Below are positions 49,310 to 59,014 of a stretch of DNA of 64,000 nucleotides, piece after piece; position 1 is the stretch's first letter, and each line of letters starts with the position of its first letter. Below the pieces are notes generated by a model. That model was not told where the DNA came from and ran no database searches. It saw only the letters and a program-made list of their open reading frames with translations. The DNA is taken from NCBI GenBank assembly GCA_963704035.1, contig CAVPGR010000004.1, positions 310,001-374,000 of the forward strand. The letters run 5' to 3'. Both the position numbers and the translations under genes were made by a program. Origin of the DNA: JAOSJL01 sp963704035. Lineage in GTDB: Bacteria > Actinomycetota > Acidimicrobiia > IMCC26256 > JAOSJL01.

Positions 49310-50088
49310 GTCTCGACGATCTGGAACTGGAACTCCGCAAACTCGAGGGCGTGCAGTCCGCCGGTTTCAACAAGCGCGACGACGTGCTGCTCGTCCAGGT
49401 CCACACTCACACCACTGCAGTGGAGCCCGACCTGGCACTGCATGCGCTGCGCATCGCGTACCGCCACTCTGATCAGCCCGTTGCGGTCGAGGTCGTGCGT
49501 TGGCGGGAGCGCGGCGACACAGCACCCGCGCCGGATCACGGCGCGCCACACGAGACCATCGCTACGGGCGGTTCCGGCAACGGCTCCCCCAACGGCGACG
49601 TGATCGACCTGGTGGACACGGTGCCCTCCGAGCATCCCGACCTTCCGGGTGAAACCCCTGTGGACCCCTCACCCACCGAACCCGGACCTCCCGCAGGCCG
49701 AAACGACTCGCCCGAGAAACGGGTCCGGCTCCTGGCGGTACTCACCTTCCCCGACACCGACGAAATCGAAGTGCACCTCACCCTCGATGGTCGGCGCAGC
49801 ATCGGTCGGGGCTCGACGGCGCACGAGGCCACCGCAGCGGTGGAGGCGACGCTCGACGCCCTGCGCCGGTTCACGCCCACGCTCGAGTACCGACTGGGCT
49901 GGGTGCGTCCGGTCGAGGGTGAAGGCGGCGCCGACCATCCCGTCTACGCCGTGGAACTCGAGTGCGACGGCGCCTCCCCCACGCTCCATGGCCTGTCGCG
50001 CGGTGCCGGCGCGTTCGAAGCCGCGGCCCGCGCCACTCTTCAGGCGCTGAACCGCACACTCGCACTGGAACTCTGGGCAGCAGGCTGA
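49306..50088 (+). CDS. Protein of unknown function coupled to the diguanylate cyclase
   Basis: 260 aa from ATG 49306, overlapping the cyclase stop (ATGA). Residues 1-65 (LDDLELELRKLEGVQSAGFNKRDDVLLVQVHTHTTAVEPDLALHALRIAYRH) form an alpha-beta domain. A ~70-residue Pro/Gly/Asp-rich linker leads to a second domain (RVRLLAVLTFPDTDEIEVHLTLDGRRSIGRGSTAHEATAAVEATLDALRRFTPTLEYRLGW) ending in an Ala-rich helix. Repeats of the beta-strand/helix pattern suggest two related domains. I do not recognise a family. The overlap implies joint expression with the cyclase. Confidence 0.65.
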   Translation: MSLDDLELELRKLEGVQSAGFNKRDDVLLVQVHTHTTAVEPDLALHALRIAYRHSDQPVAVEVVRWRERGDTAPAPDHGAPHETIATGGSGNGSPNGDVIDLVDTVPSEHPDLPGETPVDPSPTEPGPPAGRNDSPEKRVRLLAVLTFPDTDEIEVHLTLDGRRSIGRGSTAHEATAAVEATLDALRRFTPTLEYRLGWVRPVEGEGGADHPVYAVELECDGASPTLHGLSRGAGAFEAAARATLQALNRTLALELWAAG

Positions 50089-50115
50089 GGACGAACCGGG
50101 CTCATTCCCGCTCTT

Positions 50116-50175
50116 GGCGCCTTCGGCGCCGGGCCGCTGGGCCACGCCTCGGGCGCCGCAGGGTACCTGCGGCGC
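50116..50175. terminator. Two hairpins after the cyclase operon
   Basis: GGCGCC-TTC-GGCGCC (50116-50130) is a tight hairpin about 28 bases after the stop. GCGCCGCAGG-GTA-CCTGCGGCGC (50153-50175) is a member of the same hairpin family as 37223-37245, again followed by TGATCCTCGGCTC. Both lie between the operon and tRNA-Arg. Confidence 0.5.
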
Positions 50176-50204
50176 TGATCCTCGGCTCTAGGATTTGCGG
50201 GCTC

Positions 50205-50279
50205 GCCCTCGTAGCTCAGCGGATAGAGCATCGGCCTCCGGAGCCGTGAGCGCAGGTTCGATTCCTGCCGAGGGCGCCA
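50205..50279 (+). tRNA. tRNA-Arg (anticodon CCG)
   Basis: 75 bases with encoded CCA (50277-50279). The acceptor stem GCCCTCG pairs with CGAGGGC (50269-50275). D-arm CTCAGCGGATAGAGC, anticodon stem CGGC/GCCG with loop CTCCGGA giving CCG, TpsiC arm CAGGTTCGATTCCTG. Reads the CGG codon. Fits the high GC content. Confidence 0.95.
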
Positions 50280-50319
50280 CCTGAAACTAATGGGAACCGG
50301 GCGTCTCACATCTTGCGCC

Positions 50320-50930
50320 TCACACCTTGCGCTCCACCGCCCGAGCATCACGAGCAGGCGGCTCTGCCGATTCGTCGGGAAGGGACCATCCGGTTCGGCG
50401 CCGAACATGCCGCTCGCACGCAGTTCGACGAGCTGGGGTTCGATGACGTTCCAGCATGCATCCACGAGCTCAGGATCCAACTGTGCGTCCTGGTCCGTCG
50501 CGACCGCCAGATCCCAACCGTGCACGAGAACATCGATGAGGCGGTGACCCGCGTACACCTCGCCGGGGACTGGCCCGTACGAGACCGCACAGGGGGCTTC
50601 GAGTGCTCCCGGCGCCTCGAACGCCAGCGCGGCGGCCTCGGCGGATTCGTCGTAGGCCCGGAGCGGATCGGCTCCCAGACGATCTCCCTCGAGCCGATCC
50701 CCCACCTCGTCGATCGACCTCCCGGCAACGAGCTCGGCGGCCCACAGATTGCCGACGACGACGTGGTTGACGAGCCCGCGGACATCCCAGTCATCACAAG
50801 GCGTGGGATTCGCCCATCGGTCCGGGCCGATGCCGGCGACGAACCCTCGCGTCGAATCGAGTGCCCGACGATGGAATGCCGCGATGCTCGTGTCGTGCTC
50901 TTCCACCTGATCTTCGAGCTGCATTGTCAT
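50320..50930 (-). CDS. TIGR03086/maleylpyruvate-isomerase-like (DinB fold) protein, 3' end uncertain
   Basis: About 203 aa from ATG 50930, with AAGGGG about 6 bases upstream. DRWANPTPCDDWDVRGLVNHVVVGNLWAAELV (metal His in LVNHV), GHRLIDVLVHGWDLAVATDQD (second His pair) and a short C-terminal region match the TIGR03086 mycothiol-type DinB-fold family. The raw frame reads on through the antisense strand of tRNA-Arg to 50040, which is not believable. Removing one base near 50340 gives a stop at 50320, the normal family length. Confidence 0.75.
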
Positions 50931-50932
50931 CG

Positions 50933-51271
50933 TCACCCCTTCACGTAGGAAAGCTTCTCGGAGATCCGGCCGTCCCTCACCCGAAACACGTCCACGCCGC
51001 GGACATGACCGTCCGCCCACGTGTAGCGCCAGAGTTGGACGACGCGGTCCCCGGCCTCGATGGTGTCTTCCACGTCGAAATTGCTCGACGGGTCGGCGAA
51101 GATCGGTTCCCATGCCGCACGGATGGCGTCACGGCCCTCACATCGGGTTCCCTCGGGCGCAGGACCGGTCGCCTCGAAAACGGAGTCGTCGGTGAGCATC
51201 GACAGTGCCCGCTCGAGATCATGGCCCGCCCACGCAGAGCCGAACTCGTCCACCACGTCCGCCGCACGCAC
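50933..51271 (-). CDS. SnoaL-like / NTF2-fold protein
   Basis: About 112 aa from GTG 51271. ADVVDEFGSAWAGHDLERALSMLTDDSVFEATGPAPEGTRCEGRDAIRAAWEPIFADPSSNFDVEDTIEAGDRVVQLWRYTW has the SnoaL/limonene-hydrolase-like cone fold pattern. It stops 3 bases before the DinB-like gene starts. Probably part of the same TetR-controlled unit. Substrate not known. Confidence 0.75.
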   Translation of the reverse strand: MRAADVVDEFGSAWAGHDLERALSMLTDDSVFEATGPAPEGTRCEGRDAIRAAWEPIFADPSSNFDVEDTIEAGDRVVQLWRYTWADGHVRGVDVFRVRDGRISEKLSYVKG

Positions 51272-51287
51272 GCAAGCGCCCGATCGA

Positions 51288-51584
51288 CTACTTGGCGTAG
51301 TTGCCCGCACCGAACCAGTCGACGACCACAACCCGCTCGTCGCCCACCACCCAGGCGTCGTGACCGCTCGGCAATGACGTCACGTCGCCCGGCCGGGCGA
51401 CGAACTCGGTGCCGTCATCCATCCGGATCGCCAGCTGCCCCTCGACGTGATACTGGAAGTGCGGCGCTTCACAGCTGTCGGTGCCGGCGAGCGGCTTCAC
51501 ATCGTTCGACCACCGCCATCCCGGCTCGAGCACGAGGCGTCCGACCTCCCCGTCCCCGACTTTGACGATCTCGGCGTAGTCCAT
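51288..51584 (-). CDS. Cupin-domain protein
   Basis: About 98 aa from ATG 51584 (an upstream start is possible). VGRLVLEPGWRWSNDVKPLAGTDSCEAPHFQYHVEGQLAIRMDDGTEFVARPGDVTSLPSGHDAWVVGDERVVVVDWFG shows the two cupin motifs with metal-type His in HFQYHVEG and a proline-glycine turn RPGDV. First gene of the minus-strand trio, divergent from tetR. Confidence 0.78.
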   Translation of the reverse strand: MDYAEIVKVGDGEVGRLVLEPGWRWSNDVKPLAGTDSCEAPHFQYHVEGQLAIRMDDGTEFVARPGDVTSLPSGHDAWVVGDERVVVVDWFGAGNYAK

Positions 51585-51707
51585 GGGGGAACTCGCGTGT
51601 CTCGTCGGGTTCCCCGAAACTGCGGTGCTCTGTCTCTTGCACGGATCACCGTCCCTTCCTCGACAACCCCTCGGCAGCCATCCCACTCCCGAGCGGGTCA
51701 CCTGCTA

Positions 51708-51729
51708 ACTTCCTTACTAGTAAGTAAGT
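51708..51729. promoter_or_regulatory. Probable TetR operator
   Basis: 22-bp inverted repeat with 11-bp arms, one mismatch: ACTTCCTTACT then AGTAAGTAAGT, with the perfect core TTACTAGTAA. It lies 30 bases upstream of the tetR start in the divergent gap and is AT-rich against its surroundings, as expected for autoregulation and control of the cupin-SnoaL-DinB genes. Confidence 0.75.
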
Positions 51730-51758
51730 ACCGTCGTCGGGATGTCAAGGGTTTTCTT

Positions 51759-52364
51759 GTGACGAGTCAGAGCCGCGGCCGGAGCGACGGGGGTGCCACC
51801 GCCGACAGGATCCTCGATGTCGCCGAGCGCCTCGTCCAGACCCGTGGATACAACGGATTCAGCTACGCGGACGTCGCCGGGGAATTGGGCATCACCCGGG
51901 CCGCCCTGCACTACCACTTCGCCGGCAAGGCCGAGCTCGGCACGGCGTTGGTCGCTCGCTACACGAATCGCTTCGAGGAGGCTCTCAGGAAGGCGGACGC
52001 AGACCTCGCGGACGCGCCGCGCAGACTCGATGCCTACGTCCAGCTGTACATCGAAGTGCTGCGACGCGGACGGATGTGCCTGTGCGGAATGCTCGCCGCC
52101 GAATTCCAGACGTTGCCGAAATCCATGCGGACGACTGTCGAAGACTTCTTCGCCCGCAACGAGAGCTGGCTCACCGGTGTACTCGAGTCGGGCCTCCGGG
52201 ACGGTTCGCTGCGCCTGGACGGATCAGCCGACGAGGTGGCACGGATCGTCGTCGGCGAGCTCGAAGGTGCGATGCTGATCGCCCGACTGCACAATGACGC
52301 GGACGGTTTCGAGGCCGCCGTCGGTCACCTTCTCGGAGCGCTCCGAAGCCCAAGCATCGCCTAA
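51759..52364 (+). CDS. TetR/AcrR-family repressor
   Basis: 201 aa from GTG 51759 with AAGGG 8-12 bases upstream. N-terminal helix-turn-helix TADRILDVAERLVQTRGYNGFSYADVAGELGITRAALHYHFAGKAEL is canonical. The ligand domain includes CLCGMLAAEFQTLPKSMRTTVEDFFARNESWL, resembling the TetR subgroup that controls electrophile or aromatic responses, with two close Cys (CLC) that might sense redox. The operator at 51708-51729 suggests autoregulation. Confidence 0.9.
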   Translation: MTSQSRGRSDGGATADRILDVAERLVQTRGYNGFSYADVAGELGITRAALHYHFAGKAELGTALVARYTNRFEEALRKADADLADAPRRLDAYVQLYIEVLRRGRMCLCGMLAAEFQTLPKSMRTTVEDFFARNESWLTGVLESGLRDGSLRLDGSADEVARIVVGELEGAMLIARLHNDADGFEAAVGHLLGALRSPSIA

Positions 52365-52437
52365 GTCCCGCAACTCCGACTCCAGCGCCCTCTCGTCGGT
52401 ATTCTGGGTTCTCGCCGAGCTCTCGAGAGGCACAGTG

Positions 52438-53253
52438 GTGAGCCAGTCATCGGTCGACGCACTCGACCGCCGCGTTGTCCTCATCACCGGTGCGGGGTCG
52501 GGGATCGGCGCGGCGACGGCGCGGCGCTTCGCCCGGGCGGGCGCGTCGGTGTGCGCCGTCGATCTGGACCAGGAGGCGGCCGACCGGATCGCTGCGGAGG
52601 TCGGCGGACTGGCCGTTCGAGCGGATGTCGGAAAGCCCGCCGAGGTAACCGCGGCGTTCGCCGCATGTGAGGAGCGCTTCGGCGGTGTCGACGTCGTTCA
52701 CCTGAACGCCGGCGTCGTCACCGGGCACGGAGAGATGGACACTCTTCCCGACGAGGTCTACCGACGCATCATGCGGGTGAACGTCGACGGCGTCGTCTTC
52801 GGGATGCGGGCGGCGATCCCGGCCCTCAGCCGCCGAGGAGGCGGCGCCGTGGTGGCGACGGCCTCGCTGGCAGGCATCATCCCGTTCGCCCCGGACCCGA
52901 TCTACGCGCTGACCAAGCACGCCGTCGTGGGATTCATCCGCAGCGTCGCCCCGCTCGTGGAGACGGCGGGGATCACTGTCAACGCGGTGAACCCCGGAAT
53001 CGTCGACACGCCGATGACGGCCGCTATCCGCGAACCGCTCGTCGCCGACGACTTTCCTCTGCTCGCGGCGGAGGAGATCGCGGATGCGGTCCTCGACGCG
53101 GCCACCAGCGGGCGCACCGGCGAGTGCTGGGTGTGCCAACCCGGCCGCGATCCGGAGCCGTACGAGTTCCACGACGTACCGGGCCCGCGGACATCAGGTG
53201 GGGCGGGCCGGCGCCCCCCGGGACTCGACGACGGAGAACTCTCGCTGGACTGA
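52438..53253 (+). CDS. Short-chain dehydrogenase/reductase
   Basis: 271 aa from GTG 52438; AGAGG lies about 8 bases before. VVLITGAGSGIGAATARRFARAGASVCAVDLDQ (NAD-type, Asp after beta2), DVGKPAEV, LNAGVVTGHG (unusual HLNAG for NNAG), ATASLAG (Ser) and YALTKHAVVG (YxxxK). NPGIVDTP follows. The C-terminal ~60 residues add CWVCQPGRDPEPYEFHDVP and a Gly/Arg-rich tail beyond the usual family end. TATTCT at about 52400 is promoter-like. Substrate unknown. Confidence 0.88.
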   Translation: MSQSSVDALDRRVVLITGAGSGIGAATARRFARAGASVCAVDLDQEAADRIAAEVGGLAVRADVGKPAEVTAAFAACEERFGGVDVVHLNAGVVTGHGEMDTLPDEVYRRIMRVNVDGVVFGMRAAIPALSRRGGGAVVATASLAGIIPFAPDPIYALTKHAVVGFIRSVAPLVETAGITVNAVNPGIVDTPMTAAIREPLVADDFPLLAAEEIADAVLDAATSGRTGECWVCQPGRDPEPYEFHDVPGPRTSGGAGRRPPGLDDGELSLD

Positions 53254-53372
53254 GCGGGCCCGTCTCCCCGACCCTTGCCCGAGCCGTCCCGAGACATCCC
53301 CGAGCCGTGGCGGAATCGGAGACCGGTCCGCTCCGCTGCTCGGTATCCTCGGATGAGCCAGAAAGGTCGAAC

Positions 53373-54018
53373 GTGCCACATCAAGACGCTACGGATGCAG
53401 CTGTTCCCGACGAGGACGCTCCTCGACGAGAAGGCTCCCGACGAGGACGCTCCCGACCAGAACGCTCCCGAGCCGGGCGCTGCACCGCCCACTGTGATCG
53501 TCGAGGACGCCGATCCCGCCATGGCCGACTCTTCGGACTCTTCGGATGCCTCAGGCGCCGAGCCGGGTGACGACGACTCCGGGAGCGAACAGGTCTCGAG
53601 CCCCACGAAGCTCATCCGGATCGCCTCGATGGTCCGCACCATGCTCGAGGAGGTTCGCCAGGCGCCCCTCGACGAGCAGAGCCGACGACGTCTACGTGAG
53701 ATCTACGAGCGCACGATGACCGAGCTGCGCGACGTTCTGTCCGACGATCTGCGCGACGAGCTCGACGAGATGGTGATCCCCTTCACCGCCGATGCTCCCA
53801 GCGAATCCGAGTTGCGGATCGCGCAGGCACAGCTCGTGGGCTGGCTGGAAGGCCTGTTCCACGGAATCCAGGCCAGTCTCTTCCAACAGCAGGCCGCGGC
53901 AAGCGCCCAGCTCGAGGAGATGCGTCGACGCGCGGCGCTCGAGGCTCCGTCCGCCGGCGCACAGGGACCCGGCGGACGCGGCGGACCCGGCGGACCCGGC
54001 ACGGGGCAGTACCTGTGA
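53373..54018 (+). CDS. bpa: Bacterial proteasome activator Bpa (DUF2587), one frame break
   Basis: Ring-forming, ATP-independent activator that opens the 20S proteasome. From GTG 53373 (GAAAGG 5-10 bases upstream). One extra base near 53422 must be removed to join the acidic N-terminal repeats (DEDAP units) to the long frame. The core helices SSPTKLIRIASMVRTMLEEVRQAPLDEQSRRRLREIYERTMTELRDVLSDDLRDELDEMVIPF and SELRIAQAQLVGWLEGLFHGIQASLFQQQAAA match Bpa, and the C-terminus ends GQYL, the proteasome-docking tail. Implies 20S proteasome genes elsewhere in the genome. Overlaps aroG by 4 bases. Confidence 0.9.
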
Positions 54019-55384
54019 GCGTTGCAACCGGAACCAGCGGCGCTCACGGGCTGGTCGCCGAGCAGTTGGCGGGGCTACACCGCGGCGCAGCAGCCCGAGT
54101 GGCCCGACGACGACGCGTTGGCCGCCGCGCTGCGCGAGCTCGAAGGGATGCCACCGCTGGTCTTCGCGGGTGAGTCGGAAACTCTCACGGATCTCCTCGG
54201 CGAGGTCGCAGGCGGACGGGGCTTCCTGCTCCACGCCGGTGACTGCGCCGAGTCGTTCGACGCCTTTTCGGCCGATTCCATCCGCGACAAGTTGAAGATC
54301 ATTCTCCAGATGGCGGTGGCCCTCGGGTACAGCACCGGAGTTCCGACGGTGAAGGTGGGGAGGATCGCCGGACAGTTCGCCAAACCGCGCTCGTCCGCCA
54401 CCGAGACCCGCGACGACGTCGAGCTCCCGTCGTTTCGTGGCGACATGGTGAACGGGAAGGCCTTCGACGCCGACTCACGTCGGGCCGACCCGCAGCGTCT
54501 CCTGCGCGGCTACCACCAGTCTGCGGCCACGCTGAATCTCGTCCGCGCCTTCACCAAAGGTGGTTTCGCCGCGTTGTCACGGGTGCACAACTGGAACCTC
54601 GAGTTCGTGTCGTCGAGTCCGGAAGGGCGCCGCTACGAGGCTCTCGCCCGGGAGATCGACCGTGCCGTCAACTTCATGGCGGCGTGCGGCATCGTGCTCG
54701 ACGACGAGCTCCAGCTCCACCAGGTCGACTTCTACACGTCCCACGAGGCGTTGCTTCTCGGCTACGAGGAAGCGCTCACGCGGCGCGACTCGCTCAGCGG
54801 ATCCTGGTTCGACTGCTCGGCGCATCTCGTGTGGATCGGCGATCGCACCCGCCAGCTCGACGGTGCGCACGTGGAGTTCCTGTCCGGCGTGCAGAACCCG
54901 ATCGGCGTGAAACTCGGTCCGACGACACGTGTCGACGAGGTACTCGGGCTGTGCGAACGGCTCAACCCCGCGCGCCGACCGGGCCGTCTCACCCTTGTGA
55001 GCCGCATGGGGGCAGGCCGGGTACGCGAGGTGCTCCCGTCGCTTCTCGGCGCCGTGCCGCGACGCGGGCCATCCGGTTGTGTGGGCCTGCGACCCGATGC
55101 ACGGCAACACGTTCAGCCACGAGACCGGCGTGAAGACCCGGCGGTTCGACGACATCATGGACGAGTTGCGTGCCTTCTTCGAGCTGTGCGGCGACGCCGG
55201 CGTCTGGCCCGGCGGGGTGCACGTCGAGCTCACGGGCGAGAACGTCACCGAGTGCCTCGGCGGTTCCCAAGAGGTGCTCGACGCCCAACTCGTGGATCGC
55301 TACGAAACGCAGTGCGACCCCCGCCTGAACGCCCGTCAAGCTCTCGACCTGGCGTTCCAGGTGGCCGAGCTCCTCCGCCGGTGA
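54015..55384 (+). CDS. aroG: Class II DAHP synthase, two frame breaks
   Basis: First step of the shikimate pathway. GTG 54015 overlaps the bpa stop (GTGA); to use it, one extra base must be removed within about 20 bases, otherwise TTG 54022 is the first start. Motifs: LVFAGESETL, GFLLHAGDCAESFD, VPTVKVGRIAGQFAKPRSS, NGKAFDADSRRADPQRLLRGYHQSAATLNLVRA, WIGDRTRQLDGAHVEFLSGVQNPIGVKLGP and, after removing one base near 55062, VVWACDPMHGNTF and GVHVELTGENVTECLGG. About 456 aa, as in the mycobacterial enzyme. Confidence 0.93.
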
Positions 55385-55391
55385 CTCTCTC

Positions 55392-58300
55392 GTGACCCCC
55401 GGCCGCGACGATCTCGGACCCAACGCAGGGCTCGTCGAGGATCTCTACCGGCGCTACGCCGAGAACCCCGACTCGGTGAGCCAGGCATGGCGCGACTTCT
55501 TCGCCGACTACACGCCGGGGCCCGAACCCACCCAGCCGCCCACCGAGCGCAGGCCCACCGAACCCGCGGCCGCACCATCACACCGTGCCGTCTCGAGTGA
55601 CGCCGATGCACCCGAGACCGCACCCGAAACGACCATCACCGGCGACGACACGGAGACGCTGCGCGGAGCCGCGGCCCGAGTGGTCGAGAACATGGAGGCG
55701 AGCCTCGCCGTTCCCACGGCCACGTCGGTGCGAACGGTTCCCGCCAAGCTGCTCGAGGTCAACCGTCAGATCCTCAACAACCAGCTCCAGCGTCACGGTC
55801 GCCGAAGGTGTCGCTTCACGCACCTCATCGCCTTCGCCGTCGTCCGGGCGATCGGCAGGGTTCCGGAGATGAACGCCACCTACGGCCTCATCGACGGTGC
55901 CCCGGGCGTCGCCCGACACAAGCACGTGAATCTGGGAATCGCCGTCGACGTCGAAAAGCGCGACGGCACCCGCTCACTGCTGGTGCCCAACATCCGTGAC
56001 TCGGAGTCCCACGACTTCGCAGGCTTCGTCGACGCCTACGAGGAGCTCATCCGCCGGGTCCGCTCCGGAAAGCTGTCGCCCGACGACTTCGCCGGCACCA
56101 CGGTCAGCATCACGAACCCCGGGATGATCGGCACCGAACACTCCGTCCCGCGGCTCATGCCCGGTCAGGCTCTGATCGTAGGGGTGGGTTCGATCGCCTA
56201 TCCGAGCGCCTACGAGGGTGCCGACGACGCGACACTGGCCCGGATCGGTGTTTCGAAGACCGTCACGCTCACGAGTACCTACGACCACCGGGTCATCCAG
56301 GGCGCCGAGAGCGGTGAGTTCCTCCGGTGGGTCCACGAATTCCTTCTCGGAGCCGAGGGCTTCTACGACGAGTGCTTCGCCAGCTTCGGCGTGCCCTACG
56401 AGCCGGCCCGCTGGAAGGTCGACTCGAGCCCGGCCGAGGACTCCTTGGCCGCACACGAGAAGGTCGTTCACGTGCACCAGCTCATCAACATGTACCGCGT
56501 GCGTGGGCACCTCATCGCGAACCTCGATCCCCTCGGCTACACCACGCCGTCGACGCATTCCGAGCTCGATCCCGAACACTGGGGCCTCACCATCTGGGAC
56601 CTCGACCGCGTGTTCCCGACCGGTGGGCTGGCGGGGTCGCGAGTCGCATGACGCTGCGCGACATCCTCGGCGTGCTGCGCGATGCCTACGCCCGCACCAT
56701 GGGTGTGGAGTACATGCACATCCAGGAGGCCGACCAGAAGGAGTGGATTCAGGAACGCTTCGAAGGCGGCACGCCCCCACCCTCTCTGGAGACCAAACGT
56801 CGAATCCTCGACCGGCTGAACGCGGCCGAGGCGTTCGAAGCCTTCCTCCACACGAGGTTCCTGGGACACAAGCGGTTCAGCCTCGAGGGTGCGGAAGCGC
56901 TCGTCCCGATGCTCGACGCCCTCCTCGACCATGCGGCCGACGCGGGGATTCCCGAAGCCGTGATGGGCATGACCCACCGCGGGCGCCTCAACGTGCTGGG
57001 CAACATCCTCGGGAAGTCGTACGCGCAGATCTTCCGTGAGTTCCAGGGTGCGCTCGACCCCGATCTCCCACAGGGCTCGGGTGACGTGAAGTACCACCTC
57101 GGGGCGACCGGCGTTCACGAGAGCGCCGAGGGCAACCGCCTCGAGCTCCGGCTCGCTTCCAACCCGAGCCACCTCGAAGCCGTCGACCCCGTGGTGGAGG
57201 GCATGGCGCGCGCGCGCGACGACGAACTTCCGCGGCGGACCGGGAAGCGTGCGTGCCCGATTCTGATTCACGGCGACGCGGCGTTCGCCGGCCAAGGGGT
57301 CGTCACCGAGACGCTCAATCTCTCGGAGCTCCCGGGCTACGACGTCGGTGGCACGGTGCACATCGTGGTGAACAACCAGCTCGGATTCACCACCGATCCC
57401 GAGCACGCGGCGATCGAGCGTCTACGCCACCGACGTCGCCAAGATGGTGCAGGCGCCGATCTTCCACGTGAACGGTGACGACCCCGAGGCCTGCGTGCGG
57501 GTCGTGCAGATCGCCTTCGACTTCCGCCAGCGCGTTCCACAAGGACGTCGTGGTCGACATGGTCTGCTACCGCCGCTACGGGCACAACGAGACCGACGAG
57601 CCGGCGTTCACCCAACCTCGGATGTATGCACGCATCGACGCGCACAGGTCGGTCCGCAAGCTCTACACCGAGACCCTCGTCAACCGCGGAGACATCACAC
57701 TCGACGAGGCCGAAGCCGCGCTCGAGGCTTTCGGCTCGATCCTCGAAGGCGCCTTCGCGGAACTCGACCGTGCAGACGACGGAACGGAGAGCGCCGCCGT
57801 TGCCTCGCCGGGCGGGTCGGCGGGCGACTCGGGTCCCGCTGCCGACGTCGGAACGACGGACCGCCCGACCGCGGTGGAGCGCGACCGGCTCGACGAGGTG
57901 GTGGAGGCCATCACCACCTGGCCCGACGACTTCCACCCGCACGAGAAGCTCGCGAGCGCCATCCGGGCCCGTCGTGACGAGTTCGACACCGACCGCGTCG
58001 ACTGGGCACTCGCGGAGTCCCTGGCTCTGGGCTCGCTGGTCATCGAGGGTGTGCCCGTCCGACTCGCCGGCCAGGACACGCGCCGCGGCACGTTCTCCCA
58101 ACGCCACGGTGTTCTCGTCGACGTCGAGACGGAGGAGGAGTACGTCCCGCTCGCGCATGTGAACGACGCTCCAGGCGCCGATGCGGCTCTACGACTCCGT
58201 GCTTTCCGAGTACGCGGCCCTCGGCTTCGAGTACGGATACTCGGTGGCGGCTCCCGACGCATGGGTCGGCTGGGAGGCACAGTTCGGCGATTTCGCGAAT

Positions 58301-59014
58301 GGTGCGCAGATCACGATCGACCAGTTCATCGCCGCTGCCGAAGACAAGTGGGGTCAACGCAGTTCCCTCACCATGCTGCTTCCCCACGGCTACGAGGGTC
58401 AGGGGCCCGAACACTCGAGCGCGCGCCTGGAACGGTTCCTGATCCTTGCCGCGGAGGAGAACATGCGGATCGTGTATCCGACGACGGCCGCCCAGTACTT
58501 CCACGTTCTCCGACGCCAGTCGTGTGCAGCCCGTCGCGTCCCGCTCGTGTGCCTGACCCCGAAGCGTTACCTACGGATGCCCGACACCGTCTCCACGGTC
58601 AACGAGCTCACATCCGGCGGTTTCCGGGAGGTTCTCGACGACGACCGCGATCCGCAGGGCGTTCGGCGGGTCCTGCTCTGCACGGGCAAGATCGCCCACG
58701 AGCTCCGCGCCGAGCGCGACGAACGCGATTCGCCGGTTGCTGTCGTGCGTCTCGAACAGCTCTACCCGTTTCCCGGCGAGCAGCTGCTCGCGACCCTGGC
58801 GCGGTACCCGGATGATCCGGAACTGCGCTGGGTTCAGGAAGAGCCGGAGAACATGGGGGCCTGGGGTTTCGTGCGGGGCCGCATGATCGACCTGGCCGGA
58901 GCCGACCCGGGCCTCGAGGTCGTGGCCCGCCCGGCCAGCGGGAGCCCGGCCACCGGTTCCCACAAGGTGCACGAGGCCGAACAGCGCGCCATCATCGACG
59001 CGTCTCTCGCCTGA
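55392..59014 (+). CDS. kgd: Multifunctional 2-oxoglutarate decarboxylase/dehydrogenase Kgd, four frame-break sites
   Basis: TCA-cycle enzyme combining an E2-like and an E1 domain, about 1,200 aa. GTG 55392 lies 7 bases after aroG. N-terminal SVSQAWRDFFADY segment, Pro-rich linker, acyltransferase-like domain ending TYDHRVIQGAESGEFLR (catalytic His), then the E1 region VHQLINMYRVRGHLIANLDPLGY. Breaks at about 56640 (net +2), 57415, 57530 and 58170 (+1 each) restore GVEYMHIQ, MGMTHRGRLNVLGNI, LIHGDAAFAGQGVV, KMVQAPIFHVNGDDPEAC, DMVCYRRYGHNETDEPAFTQP, LALGSLVIEGVPVRLAGQDTRRGTFSQRH, LLPHGYEGQGPEHSSARLERFL and VQEEPENMGAW. At 56648 a stop/ATG overlap mimics two genes, but it lies inside the E1 domain. 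Confidence 0.93.

Noticed and set aside
50040..50319. C-terminal continuation of the DinB-like frame through the tRNA-Arg gene
   Set aside because: The residues RPRQESNLRS... are the familiar artefact of translating the antisense strand of a tRNA. A one-base correction ends the gene at 50320.
56640..56655. Split of kgd into two genes with an ATGA overlap
   Set aside because: The break falls inside the E1 domain, between residues continuous in mycobacterial Kgd, and the gene has three other clear single-base breaks.
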